Part shown: positions 50,750 to 59,393 of the stretch, piece after piece
Layout: every line of letters starts with the position of its first letter
Numbering within the stretch: the stretch's first letter is position 1
Assembly (NCBI GenBank): GCA_965262315.1
Contig: CBDHFJ010000163.1
Coordinates: forward strand, 62,001-126,000
DNA: 64,000 nucleotides
Origin: JBCCFK01 sp965262315
GTDB lineage: Bacteria; Actinomycetota; Acidimicrobiia; Acidimicrobiales; UBA8592
Reading direction: 5' to 3'
Position numbers and translations under genes: made by a program
Notes under the pieces: generated by a model
What the model saw: the letters and a program-made list of their open reading frames with translations, nothing else
Database searches by the model: none
What the model was told of the DNA's origin: nothing

Positions 50750-52561
50750 TCAGCCCGTGGGGTTGCAGGGCAGGACGCCCAGCGACCACGTGGCCTCGGC
50801 TTGGTTGCCCCGAGTGTCCGTGGCGACGACCAGGATCTCGAGCAGCGGCACCGCGCCGCCCTGGATGCCGGCGATGACCGACGACCAGACGCCCTGCGAG
50901 TTCCCGTCGAGGCTGATCTCGGTGTCGGCGACGCCATCGGGGGCGAACGTGGCGGTGACCGACGCGAGCTCGGTGTCGTCGGTGACGCCCGCTTCGAGCA
51001 CGGCCCGGTCCGCTGGACAGCCCTGGCCCTCGGCGCCGATCGTCGACACGTTGGTCGAGACGAAGTCGATGATCGGCGGGACCTCGACGGCGCCCGTCAT
51101 CGTCACCTCCACCGGTGCGCCGTCACCGGTGACGGCGACCGCAGCCCCGTAGTCACCTTCGGCCAGACCCGCCCGGTCGAAGGTGACGGTGACCGTCTGA
51201 CTCTCACCGGCGGCCACGGTGCCGTTCGCCGGGGAGAAGCCGAATGGTGCGCCAGGGCTGACGGCGCTCCAGGTCACGGGGAGGTCGCCCCCGTTGACCA
51301 GCGCGATCTCGCGCGCGGTGTCCCGGTCGCCGAAGTCCACCGACAGTGCGGACAGCGTGAGCTCGCCGCCGGCCGGTGCCGGGGTCGGGGTCGGAGCAAC
51401 GGTGGGGGTGGGTTCGGGGGTCGGGGTCGGGATGGGCGTCGGCGTCATCTCGGGGTCGGGTGTCGGTGTCGGCGCCGGTGTCGCGGTGGGTGCGACCGTG
51501 GCGGTCGGTATGGCCGTGACCGTGGGGACCGGGGTGACGGTCGCCTCGACCACGATCGAGAGCGGCGGCTCCTCCTCAGCGCCCATCGACACCACGATCG
51601 CAACCGTCAACGGCACCAGGAAGAGCACGATCGCGGCGATCACACCCCACTTCGACACGATCGATCCACCGCTGCCGAGGCCGGCGATCGAGCGGCCGCC
51701 GTACGCCAGCGGCGCGGGGAATCCGTCGGGACCGAACGTCCAGGGGTCGCGGGTCGGGTGGCCGGCGCCGCTGCGGTTGGTACCTGATGCGGGGCCGCCC
51801 CACGCCACCGAGACCAGGGTGAGCTCGCGGAGGGTCGCCGGTGCGGCGAGGACAGGCATCGCGGCAGCGAGCGAACTGGGGGCCAGAACCGCGCCGCGGG
51901 TGCGCTGACAGGTGTCGCAGCCCTCGATGTGGCGGCTGACCTTCGATCGCACCTGGAGCGAGAAGGCCCCGTCCCAGCCGGCGAGGAGTCGCTGCAGTTC
52001 CTCGCAGTCGTCGCGGCCGAGCCTGGCGACGAGCAGCGAGCCCATCGCCTTCTCCATCCGGGTCCGCATCCGGCTCATCAGCACGTGGAGATGGGACACC
52101 TCCACGCCGAGCACGTCGGCGAGCTCCTGGCCCTCGAGTCCCTCGCGAAGGTGGAGCTCGAGCAGCTCGCGGTCGCGCGGTTGCAGTCCGGCGGCGGCGT
52201 CGAAGACCAACTGCTGGAGCTCCCGACTCGCCACGGCCACCGCCGGGTCGGTCCCTTCAGCCGCCACGTCGGGTACCTCTTGGTCGCTGTGTCGAGCTCG
52301 TCGGCGCGTGCGCGAGACCACCTCGTTGCGGGCGATGGCGAACAGCCAGGCACGCAGCCGTGTGTGGTCTCGGAGCTGACCCAAGCGTTGGCTGGCGCGG
52401 AGGATCGCGTCGTGGGTGGCGTCGGCTGCTTCGGCGCGGTCGCGCAGCATCGAGTAGCAGAAGCCGTAGAGGCGATCGGCATAGCGGTCGTAGATGTCGG
52501 CGAAGGCCTGGTCGTCGCCTTCGAGTGCCCGGGCGACGAGCTCGCTGTCCGATTGTTCCAT
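50750..52561 (-). CDS. ECF sigma factor fused to zinc anti-sigma-like, membrane and extracytoplasmic Ig-like domains
   Basis: A 603-residue single-chain regulator. Sigma region 2 is at about 17-88 (FADIYDRYADRLYGF) and region 4 at about 118-180. A zinc anti-sigma-like segment at about 182-225 keeps Cys186 and HxxxCxxC (H211, C215, C218). One membrane helix lies at about 305-326, then a Pro/Thr stalk (about 340-398), a BACON/Ig-like domain (about 400-492) and a second Ig-like domain to the end. Sigma release should need proteolysis or a shape change. I chose the ATG at 52561 (GAGG upstream). It follows PEP carboxylase on the same strand; targets unknown. Confidence 0.85.
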   Translation of the reverse strand: MEQSDSELVARALEGDDQAFADIYDRYADRLYGFCYSMLRDRAEAADATHDAILRASQRLGQLRDHTRLRAWLFAIARNEVVSRTRRRARHSDQEVPDVAAEGTDPAVAVASRELQQLVFDAAAGLQPRDRELLELHLREGLEGQELADVLGVEVSHLHVLMSRMRTRMEKAMGSLLVARLGRDDCEELQRLLAGWDGAFSLQVRSKVSRHIEGCDTCQRTRGAVLAPSSLAAAMPVLAAPATLRELTLVSVAWGGPASGTNRSGAGHPTRDPWTFGPDGFPAPLAYGGRSIAGLGSGGSIVSKWGVIAAIVLFLVPLTVAIVVSMGAEEEPPLSIVVEATVTPVPTVTAIPTATVAPTATPAPTPTPDPEMTPTPIPTPTPEPTPTVAPTPTPAPAGGELTLSALSVDFGDRDTAREIALVNGGDLPVTWSAVSPGAPFGFSPANGTVAAGESQTVTVTFDRAGLAEGDYGAAVAVTGDGAPVEVTMTGAVEVPPIIDFVSTNVSTIGAEGQGCPADRAVLEAGVTDDTELASVTATFAPDGVADTEISLDGNSQGVWSSVIAGIQGGAVPLLEILVVATDTRGNQAEATWSLGVLPCNPTG

Positions 52562-52792
52562 CAACACACCTCGGCTCCCCGGTGACGACACGACCGTCCG
52601 ACGCCGGGGGCTGACTTCGTCGCCCTCGAAATCCAGTGGGGCTTCGGCCGCGATCGACTGATGGCTGCCTCTGCCGCAGTGCTGGCTTGTTCCGGCTCGG
52701 TCTCACATCGGGGAGACGCGGGCCGGCCCGGATTCTTACACCCGGGACCGGGGGTTCTGTCCAACTGGGTAGATCGGCCTACGGGGACGTCC

Positions 52793-55531
52793 TCAGCCCG
52801 TGTTTCGCAGTCCGGCGGCCACGCCGTTGACCGTGAGCAGCAGCGCCCGGCGGATCCGTTCGGCGGCCTCCTCGTGCTGGTCGCCGCTCCGGGAACGGGC
52901 GAGCAGCTCGATCTGGAGCACGTTGATCGGATCGAGGTAGGCGTCGCGCACCGCGATGGTGCGCTTGAGCACTGGCAGGTCGTCGAGCAGGTCGCCGCTC
53001 TTGAGCCGGGCGATCTCGGAGACGGTCAGGTCGTGTTCGGCACAGATCACATCGAAGAAGTGATGCAGTGACGGATCGACCAGGCGGTCGACGTAGTGGC
53101 GGGCGATCGCGAGATCGGTCTTGGCGAGGGTCATCTCGACGTTGGAGACGAACGTGCCGAAGAAGCGCCAGTCGGCCAGCATCGCCTCGAGGTCCTCGCC
53201 ATGGCCGGCGTCGCGGGCGGCGGCCAGCGCGCTGCCCACGCCGAACCAGCCGGGGATGATCTGGCGTGACTGGGTCCAGCCGAACACCCACGGGATGGCC
53301 CGCAGATCGTCGATGCCCGCCGTGGCGCCGGCGCGGCGGGCGGGTCTGGAGCCGATGTTCATGGCGGCCAGTTCCTCGACGGGCGTGGAGGTCTGGAAGT
53401 AGTCGACGAGCCCGGGCGTCTCGATGAAGGCCCGGTATGTGGCGAATGCCGATGTCGACATCAGTTCCATGATGTCGTTCCAACGCGACATCGTCGCGGC
53501 GTCGGTCCGGGGCTTGCGGTGGGCGAGCGACGCCTCGATGACCGCCGACAGTGCCAGGTCCAGGTTGCGGCGAGCCAGCGAGGGCAGCCCGTACTTGTCC
53601 GCGATGACCTCGCCCTGTTCGGTGATCTTGACCCCGCCGACGATGGCTCCCGGTGGCTGGCCGAGGATGGCGGCGTTGGTCGGGCCACCCCCACGGCCGA
53701 CGGTGCCGCCACGGCCGTGGAAGACGATCATGCGGATGCCGGTTTCGGCCGAGACCTCGCTGATCTGGCGAAGCGCCTTGTGGATCTCCCACTGGGAGGT
53801 GGTGATGCCGCCGTCCTTGTTGGAGTCGGAGTACCCGACCATGACCTCCTGGACGTTGCCGCGGAGCTCCAGCAGCCGCCGGTAGTGGTCGCAGGCGAAC
53901 AGCTCGCGCAGCACCCGACCGATCCCGCGTAGGTCCCCGATGGTCTCGAACAGCGGGACGAAGCCCAGGCGGGCCACACCGGCGGGCAGATCCACCAGGC
54001 CGACGTCGCGTGCGAGCACCGCCGGCGCCAGGATGTCATCGACGCCCTGGGTCATCGACACGATGTAGCTCTCGACGATCTGGTCGCCCGAAGCGTCCAT
54101 CTGCTCGCGGAGGGCCCGCATCAGCGCCAGCGAGTGCGGTGCATCGGCCGACGCCGGGGGACCGAGCGGGCGCCTGCTTCCGAGCTCCTCGGCCAGGAGC
54201 GCGGTCCGTTCCTCTCGGTCCAGCGCCGCGTAGTCGACGCCGATGCCGTCGAACAGCACGCTCAGGGTCTCGTGGTGGCGGCGGGCATGCTCCCGGATGT
54301 CGAGGGTGGCCAGGTGGAACCCCACCAGCGCCACCGTGCGACGCACCCGGGCGAGGCGCCCGCGGGCGAGCAGGCTGCCCTGGTTCGCTTCGAGCGACGC
54401 TGCGAGTTGTGCGAGATCGGCCTGGAGCTCGTCTGGGCTGGGGTAGGCGTACGCCGCCGGCGGGTGCAGGGCCGCCCCGGCCAGGCGGTGATGGATGACG
54501 GCGATCCGCTGCCGGTAGGGCTCGCCGGCGCTGAGGGCCGCCGCCCGGGTGGTGAGACCGGGGAATCGCTCGCGATCGCGCTCCAGCGCTGCTGCCAGGT
54601 CGTCGGAGATCGTGGTGACCGCCGTGCTGACGGACAGCTCTGACGACAGTTCCTCGATCTCCGAGACCAGGATGCGAAGCGCTCGGGCCCGCTGGAACGC
54701 CAGGACCTCTCGAGTGGTGTCGGGGGTGACGTTGGGGTTGCCGTCGCGGTCACCACCGACCCAGGACCCGAATCGGACCGGCACCGTGTCGCCCCCGAGA
54801 TCGCCGCCGATCGAGCGCAGGGCGGCGTCGACGTCCTCGAAGAGCTCGGGGACGCCGTCGGTGACGATCTCGCCGAGGAAGTAGAGGATCGAGCGAGCCT
54901 CGTCCACGGGATCGGGCTTCTCTCGGCGTAGCTCGTCGGTCTGCCAGATCGCGTCGATCAGCTCGTCGATGCGTCGATCGATGCGGCGCTGACGGCCGAG
55001 GCCGGTGGAACTCTCCCCCCGCTGCTCGATCAGGACGGCGATCTCGGCGAGCTTGTCGAGGATCGAGCGACGCGACGCCTCGGTGGGGTGTGCGGTGAAC
55101 ACCGGGCGGAGCTCGGTGGTGCGGACCGCGTTCACGATCTCGGTGTCGGCGATGCCCAGGCGCTGCAGCTTGGCGATGGTCTGGTCGAACTGGTTGTTGC
55201 TCGCCGGTGCGTTGGCGCGTAGGTCTTCGACGCGGTGCACCTGCTCGGCGGTGTTGGCCAGGTGGAAGTAGACGGTGAACGCTCGGACGAGGTGGATGGC
55301 GTCGACGACGTCGACGTCGGCGAGCGTGTCGGCCAGCGCCCCGGTGTCGGCGACATCGCGGCGCAGGGCCCGGGCAAGGCCTCGGACCTCCTCCACCTTG
55401 TCCAGCAACGACTGGCCGTGCTGGCGAACGAGCGCGTCGCCGAGCTGGGTGCCCAGGCGGCGGATGTCGTTGCGCAGTGCGGCGTCGATCTGGTCGAACT
55501 CGTCGGCGGGGGCGTCAGACGGGGGAGTCAC
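52793..55531 (-). CDS. ppc: Phosphoenolpyruvate carboxylase
   Basis: A 912-residue cytoplasmic enzyme making oxaloacetate from phosphoenolpyruvate and bicarbonate. TAHPTEAS holds the catalytic His148, VMVGYSDSNKDGG and FHGRGGTVGRGGGP are the other active-site loops, and the chain ends in the family's RNTG. Full length for the family. It starts with GTG; TAGTTT lies exactly six bases upstream, so the transcript is probably leaderless. It refills the citric acid cycle. The sigma-factor fusion lies 230 bases downstream; that gap shows no other gene. Confidence 0.95.
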   Translation of the reverse strand: MTPPSDAPADEFDQIDAALRNDIRRLGTQLGDALVRQHGQSLLDKVEEVRGLARALRRDVADTGALADTLADVDVVDAIHLVRAFTVYFHLANTAEQVHRVEDLRANAPASNNQFDQTIAKLQRLGIADTEIVNAVRTTELRPVFTAHPTEASRRSILDKLAEIAVLIEQRGESSTGLGRQRRIDRRIDELIDAIWQTDELRREKPDPVDEARSILYFLGEIVTDGVPELFEDVDAALRSIGGDLGGDTVPVRFGSWVGGDRDGNPNVTPDTTREVLAFQRARALRILVSEIEELSSELSVSTAVTTISDDLAAALERDRERFPGLTTRAAALSAGEPYRQRIAVIHHRLAGAALHPPAAYAYPSPDELQADLAQLAASLEANQGSLLARGRLARVRRTVALVGFHLATLDIREHARRHHETLSVLFDGIGVDYAALDREERTALLAEELGSRRPLGPPASADAPHSLALMRALREQMDASGDQIVESYIVSMTQGVDDILAPAVLARDVGLVDLPAGVARLGFVPLFETIGDLRGIGRVLRELFACDHYRRLLELRGNVQEVMVGYSDSNKDGGITTSQWEIHKALRQISEVSAETGIRMIVFHGRGGTVGRGGGPTNAAILGQPPGAIVGGVKITEQGEVIADKYGLPSLARRNLDLALSAVIEASLAHRKPRTDAATMSRWNDIMELMSTSAFATYRAFIETPGLVDYFQTSTPVEELAAMNIGSRPARRAGATAGIDDLRAIPWVFGWTQSRQIIPGWFGVGSALAAARDAGHGEDLEAMLADWRFFGTFVSNVEMTLAKTDLAIARHYVDRLVDPSLHHFFDVICAEHDLTVSEIARLKSGDLLDDLPVLKRTIAVRDAYLDPINVLQIELLARSRSGDQHEEAAERIRRALLLTVNGVAAGLRNTG

Positions 55532-55537
55532 GCCGCA

Positions 55538-55543
55538 AAACTA
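55538..55543 (-). promoter_or_regulatory. -10 hexamer for a leaderless ppc transcript
   Basis: TAGTTT ends six bases before the GTG at 55531; no ribosome site is present. Confidence 0.55.
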
Positions 55544-55597
55544 GTGGTGGGTCGCGCCGATGGCAGGCCGCTGCGGGCCCAGTCCCCGAGCTCGCGC

Positions 55598-56308
55598 TCA
55601 GGCGGACGGGATCACGCCGTAGCGCCCGAACGCGGCGAGCAGGTTCGCGGCGAGATGTGTGTGCGCCCGGTCGTTGGGATGGAAGTTGTCCTTGGCCCAC
55701 ATCCCGCGGAACGTGGGCCAGTCCCATGCCTCGTACAGGCGGACGTGACCGCGCTCGGACGCCGCGTCGAACGCATGGTTCAACGCCAGCCGGCGACGGT
55801 CGGGACGAGCCTCCGAGACCCGGCTGAGGATCGTGCCGGCCGGCAACGCGTCGACCATCGCTCGCGCGTCGGTGCCGATCGCCGCGACATTGCGGCGCCA
55901 CGTGTAGTCGTTGGATCCGATGACGGCGGTGACCACGGCAGGCCCGAGGTCGTGGTCATCGAGGACGGGGAGCTGCGACTCCAACACGTCGCGGCAGCGG
56001 GCGCCACTCATCGACAGGTTGATCAGCCGCCACGGGCGACCGGTCAGTTCGCGGAGGTCGCGAAGTGCCAGGGCGGCGTACGCGGAGGCCGGACTGCTGG
56101 CGCCGACGCCCTGGGTCACGGAGTCGCCGAGCGCGACCCACAGCGGACCGTCGGCCTGGAGCGCGTCGTGGTTCCACTCGTCCCATGTCTGCGCGAAGGG
56201 TTCGATGGTCGCGTCGACCTCGGCGATCCCCTGATGGAAGCGCGCCGCGAGATCGGCGAAGTTCACGCGTCGACGTCGGCGGCGGAGTCGGGGCAGCCTG
56301 GCGGTCAT
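55598..56308 (-). CDS. SGNH/GDSL hydrolase
   Basis: A 236-residue esterase-fold protein. GDSVTQG carries the nucleophile Ser, IGSNDY the block III Asn and DNFHPND the C-terminal Asp-His. The N-terminus has a cluster of Arg residues and no signal peptide. I chose the ATG at 56308; the first recognisable fold element begins about 45 residues in, so a later GTG is possible. Substrate unknown. Divergent from the SRPBCC gene. Confidence 0.78.
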   Translation of the reverse strand: MTARLPRLRRRRRRVNFADLAARFHQGIAEVDATIEPFAQTWDEWNHDALQADGPLWVALGDSVTQGVGASSPASAYAALALRDLRELTGRPWRLINLSMSGARCRDVLESQLPVLDDHDLGPAVVTAVIGSNDYTWRRNVAAIGTDARAMVDALPAGTILSRVSEARPDRRRLALNHAFDAASERGHVRLYEAWDWPTFRGMWAKDNFHPNDRAHTHLAANLLAAFGRYGVIPSA

Positions 56309-56390
56309 CGAGCAGTCAGTGTGGCACCCTTCACGCGGATTCGGACGGCTCGACCGGTGGTGCCCGGACCTCGCCGACGACACTGGACCC

Positions 56391-56837
56391 ATGGCCCGAT
56401 ACCTGACGTCCGTTCGAACCCCGATGGCGCCGGCCGCGGCGTTCGCCTACATGGCCGACCTGCGCAACTTCGCGGCGTGGGATCCGGGCGTGACCCGGGT
56501 CAGGCAGGTGATCGGGGACGGACCGTCCGAGGACGCCGTCTTCGACGTGACCGTCAGGAGCGTCCCGACACCCGTCACCCTCCGCTACGAGACGCGGCTG
56601 TACGAGCCCGACCATCGGCTGGTCGTGCGAGCCGACTCCCAGACCCTCACCTCGGTCGATGAGGTCACGGTGGTCCCGGACGGCGACGGCTCCATCGTGA
56701 CCTACGACGCCGAGCTGACGCTCCGGGGATTCCTGGCCGTGTTCGACCTCGGCCTGCGGCTGGTGTTCCACCGGATCGGCGACCGAGCAGCAGCAGGGCT
56801 CCGCAGGGCGCTCGATGGTGCGGAGGTCCGGACGTGA
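56391..56837 (+). CDS. SRPBCC (polyketide cyclase/START-like) protein
   Basis: A 148-residue helix-grip protein that should bind a hydrophobic ligand in a central cavity. FAYMADLRNFAAWDPGV near the start and the FHRIGDRAAAGLRRAL C-terminal helix are typical. GACACT six bases before the ATG is a weak leaderless -10. The next gene's GTG overlaps its stop by four bases, so it is co-translated with an SDR, suggesting ligand handling for that enzyme. Confidence 0.8.
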   Translation: MARYLTSVRTPMAPAAAFAYMADLRNFAAWDPGVTRVRQVIGDGPSEDAVFDVTVRSVPTPVTLRYETRLYEPDHRLVVRADSQTLTSVDEVTVVPDGDGSIVTYDAELTLRGFLAVFDLGLRLVFHRIGDRAAAGLRRALDGAEVRT

Positions 56838-57796
56838 TCGCCGATGCCGTCGACCGCATCCTCGAGGTCCCGGTCGCGCCCAGCTTCACCCGCGTGGGCT
56901 TCGCCGCTCGGCGGTCGCTCGAGCACTGGACCAGTCTCGACGACTACGACCTGAACGGACGCACGATCGCGATCACCGGCGCCACCTCCGGGCTCGGCCT
57001 GGCCGCGGCACGTCAACTGGGCTCCTGCGGCGCCCGACTCGTGCTGCTCGGCCGCAATCAGGCGAAGACGCAGCGGGTGTGCGCGGACGTGGCTGCCGCG
57101 ACGGGCGCAGAGGCGATCCCGGTCGTGGCGGACATGGGCGATCTCCCCGCCGTGCGGTCGGCCAGCGCGCAGATCGCCGAGCTCGCGCCCGCGCTCGACG
57201 TGCTGGTGCACAACGCCGGCGCGCTCTCGGCCGAGCGGCGCCAGAACGACGCCGGGGTCGAACAGACCGTCGCCAGCCAGGTGGTGGGCCCCCACGCCAT
57301 GACCACCGCACTCCTCCCGGTCCTGCGGGCGGCCGCGCCGGGCCGGGTGCTGACGATGTCGTCGGGTGGGATGTACAGCGCGCCCCTGAGCGTCTCCGGG
57401 CTCCAGATGTCCGAGGACACCTACAAGGGCGCCGAGCAGTACGCACGAGCCAAGCGCGCCCAGGTGACGATCAACGAGATGTGGGCCGATCGGGTCCCCG
57501 TCGCCGAGGTGGTGTTCCACGCCCTCCACCCGGGTTGGGCAGACACCCCGGGCGTCGAGGAGTCACTCCCGACGTTCCGCCGCATCGTGGGTCCGCTGCT
57601 CCGCAGCCCGGCAGAGGGTGCCGACACGCTGGTCTGGTTGGCGGCCGACGACGGCGAGCCGCTGGCGACCAGCGGTGGGTTCTGGCTGGACCGCCGGCGC
57701 CGCAACATCCACAAACTGCCCACGACCAGGCGCACGGACACCGCCGAGCGGCGGCTCGCGCTCTGGGACTGGGTGGAGGCCGCCGCAGGCGCCTGA
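56834..57796 (+). CDS. Short-chain dehydrogenase/reductase (DHRS12-like)
   Basis: A 320-residue SDR with about 40 extra N-terminal residues. The cofactor motif TGATSGLG follows the TIAI strand at about 47-56, HNAGAL is conserved, and Tyr/Lys lie in QYARAK. The first 40 residues and C-terminal tail resemble the DHRS12-type group, which often sits next to SRPBCC proteins. It starts with GTG overlapping the upstream stop. Function in lipid metabolism is inferred. Confidence 0.85.
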   Translation: MIADAVDRILEVPVAPSFTRVGFAARRSLEHWTSLDDYDLNGRTIAITGATSGLGLAAARQLGSCGARLVLLGRNQAKTQRVCADVAAATGAEAIPVVADMGDLPAVRSASAQIAELAPALDVLVHNAGALSAERRQNDAGVEQTVASQVVGPHAMTTALLPVLRAAAPGRVLTMSSGGMYSAPLSVSGLQMSEDTYKGAEQYARAKRAQVTINEMWADRVPVAEVVFHALHPGWADTPGVEESLPTFRRIVGPLLRSPAEGADTLVWLAADDGEPLATSGGFWLDRRRRNIHKLPTTRRTDTAERRLALWDWVEAAAGA

Positions 57797-57816
57797 ATCG
57801 GTCGTCGCCCGGGCGG

Positions 57817-57822
57817 TACCCT
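57817..57822 (+). promoter_or_regulatory. -10 hexamer for a leaderless small-protein transcript
   Basis: TACCCT ends exactly six bases before the ATG at 57829, giving a dedicated promoter for the 32-residue gene. Confidence 0.5.
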
Positions 57823-57828
57823 CAGGAC

Positions 57829-57927
57829 ATGGCCTTGCGGGTCTTCCTCATCGTCTGGGGCCTGGTGATCATCGCCGGCATGCTCTGGCAGACCGTCGGT
57901 CGCTGGAACCAGCGACGCGGTCGCTGA
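57829..57927 (+). CDS. Predicted 32-residue single-pass membrane protein
   Basis: A short gene with ATG start and TGA stop. Residues about 4-22 are hydrophobic (LRVFLIVWGLVIIAGMLW), followed by a basic tail with four Arg in the last ten residues, which gives an inside-facing C-terminus. TACCCT six bases upstream supports real expression from a leaderless transcript. It sits 32 bases after an SDR and is convergent with tesB. No known family is recognised. Similar small hydrophobic proteins often tune membrane complexes, but no function can be assigned. Confidence 0.55.
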   Translation: MALRVFLIVWGLVIIAGMLWQTVGRWNQRRGR

Positions 57928-57945
57928 CTGGGTCCCGGCCTGGGG

Positions 57946-58800
57946 TCAGCGCGAGATCTTTCGCATGAGACCCTCCTGGGCCACCGAGGCGATCAGGGTG
58001 CCGTCGCGGCTGTAGATCATCCCGCGGTTGAACCCGCGGGCCCCGGACGCCGACGGTGAGTCGGTGGCGTACAGCATCCACTCGTCGGCGCGGAACGGCC
58101 GGTGGAACCACATCAGATGATCGAGGCTGGCGTTCATCATGTCGTCGCGGTAGGGCGAGATGTGGGGGATGATCGCGGTGTCCAGCAGCGTCATGTCCGA
58201 CATGTAGGCGAGCACACAGGTGTGCTTGACGGGGTCGTCCGGGAGGGTGCCGTCGGCCCGGATCCACACCATCTGCGCCGGAGCCCGGCCCTCCTTGAAG
58301 CGGTAGGGGAGGTCGGTCACGTACCGCATGTCCACCGGACGTGGACGGTCCCGCCACATCGTGGGGAAGGCCTCGGGGTTCTCTTCCATGAGCTGCGCCC
58401 GGCTCGGCAGCTCGTCGGGGTCGGGGACGTCGGGCATGGTGGCCTGGTGGTCGAAGCCGGGTTCGTCCCCGTGGAAGCTGGCCTGGAGGTTGAAGATCGC
58501 CCGGCCGTGCTGGATCGCCACCACGCGGCGGGTGACGAACGAGCGGCCGTCCCGGATGCGGTCCACCTCGTAGAGGATGGGGATCGACGGATCTCCTGGC
58601 CGCAGGAAGTACGAGTGCAGCGAGTGCACGGCGACGCTGTCGTCCACGGTGCGCGCGGCGGCGACCAGTGCCTGGCCGGCGACCTGCCCGCCGAACACCC
58701 GCTGGCGGTCCTCGTCGGGTTGCACCCCGCGGAAGATGTTGACCTCGATGGGTTCGATGTCCAGGAGGTCGAGGACGTCGTCGAGTGCTTCCTGTGGCAT
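57946..58800 (-). CDS. tesB: Acyl-CoA thioesterase II
   Basis: A 284-residue double hot-dog thioesterase that hydrolyses acyl-CoA to acid and CoA. VFGGQVAGQALVAA opens the first hot dog and the second carries NASLDHLMWFHRPF with the catalytic Asp region; YSRDGTLIASVAQEG ends the fold. Length matches TesB. TATACC lies six bases before the ATG, so it is probably leaderless. Divergent from the VOC gene, with only 59 bases between. Confidence 0.92.
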   Translation of the reverse strand: MPQEALDDVLDLLDIEPIEVNIFRGVQPDEDRQRVFGGQVAGQALVAAARTVDDSVAVHSLHSYFLRPGDPSIPILYEVDRIRDGRSFVTRRVVAIQHGRAIFNLQASFHGDEPGFDHQATMPDVPDPDELPSRAQLMEENPEAFPTMWRDRPRPVDMRYVTDLPYRFKEGRAPAQMVWIRADGTLPDDPVKHTCVLAYMSDMTLLDTAIIPHISPYRDDMMNASLDHLMWFHRPFRADEWMLYATDSPSASGARGFNRGMIYSRDGTLIASVAQEGLMRKISR

Positions 58801-58806
58801 GGGGTT

Positions 58807-58812
58807 GGTATA
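58807..58812 (-). promoter_or_regulatory. -10 hexamer for a leaderless tesB transcript
   Basis: TATACC ends six bases before the ATG at 58800; the last base departs from TANNNT. Confidence 0.45.
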
Positions 58813-58847
58813 GCAGCCCGTCTCCGGACGCCGGACCCGACCGCCGT

Positions 58848-58853
58848 TACGCT
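58848..58853 (+). promoter_or_regulatory. -10 hexamer for a leaderless VOC-protein transcript
   Basis: TACGCT ends six bases before the ATG at 58860, the same element and spacing as at 50321 and 61066. Confidence 0.6.
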
Positions 58854-58859
58854 GTCGTC

Positions 58860-59390
58860 ATGGCCAACGGACCCCCGATCTTCCAGTACGCCTACTTCGT
58901 GCAGTCGATCGAGGAGTCGGCCGAGCGCTGGGCCCGGCTCACCGGCGCGGGCCCGTTCTTCGTCACCGGCCATCACGTCGCGGACCGTTTCACGTACCGG
59001 GGTACCGACCAGGAAGCGGACGTCTCCTACGGGTTCGGGTACTCGGGCGACGTCCAGATCCAGCTGATCGAGCAACACGACGACACCCCGTCGATCTACC
59101 TCGACATGTTCCCCGACCACGCCGAGGGACATCACCACGTGGCCCGGCTGGTGGCCGACTACCACGCCGAGCGGGATCGGATCGTCGGAGCCGGCTTCGA
59201 GCTCGCCTGCGAGCTGGAGGCCAACGGCATTCATGCCTGCTACCTCGACACCCGCTCGGCCACGGGCGTCTTCACCGAGCTCCACTCGATCACCGATCGC
59301 ATCCTGGCCACGTTCGCCCGCTGGCGCGACGCGCACGCGGAGTGGGACGGAACCGGTGACGTGCTGCGGGTCCACGTCTCGGGTACCTGA
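58860..59390 (+). CDS. VOC/glyoxalase superfamily protein
   Basis: A 176-residue vicinal-oxygen-chelate protein. It starts PPIFQYAYFVQSIEESAERW, has a second module with GHHHVARLV, and CYLDTRSATGVFTELH supplies the C-terminal Glu. Two paired beta-alpha modules with His and Glu ligands suggest a metal site, as in methylmalonyl-CoA epimerase-like or dioxygenase-like members. TACGCT six bases upstream gives a leaderless transcript. The alpha/beta hydrolase starts four bases after its stop. Confidence 0.82.
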   Translation: MANGPPIFQYAYFVQSIEESAERWARLTGAGPFFVTGHHVADRFTYRGTDQEADVSYGFGYSGDVQIQLIEQHDDTPSIYLDMFPDHAEGHHHVARLVADYHAERDRIVGAGFELACELEANGIHACYLDTRSATGVFTELHSITDRILATFARWRDAHAEWDGTGDVLRVHVSGT

Positions 59391-59393
59391 CCC

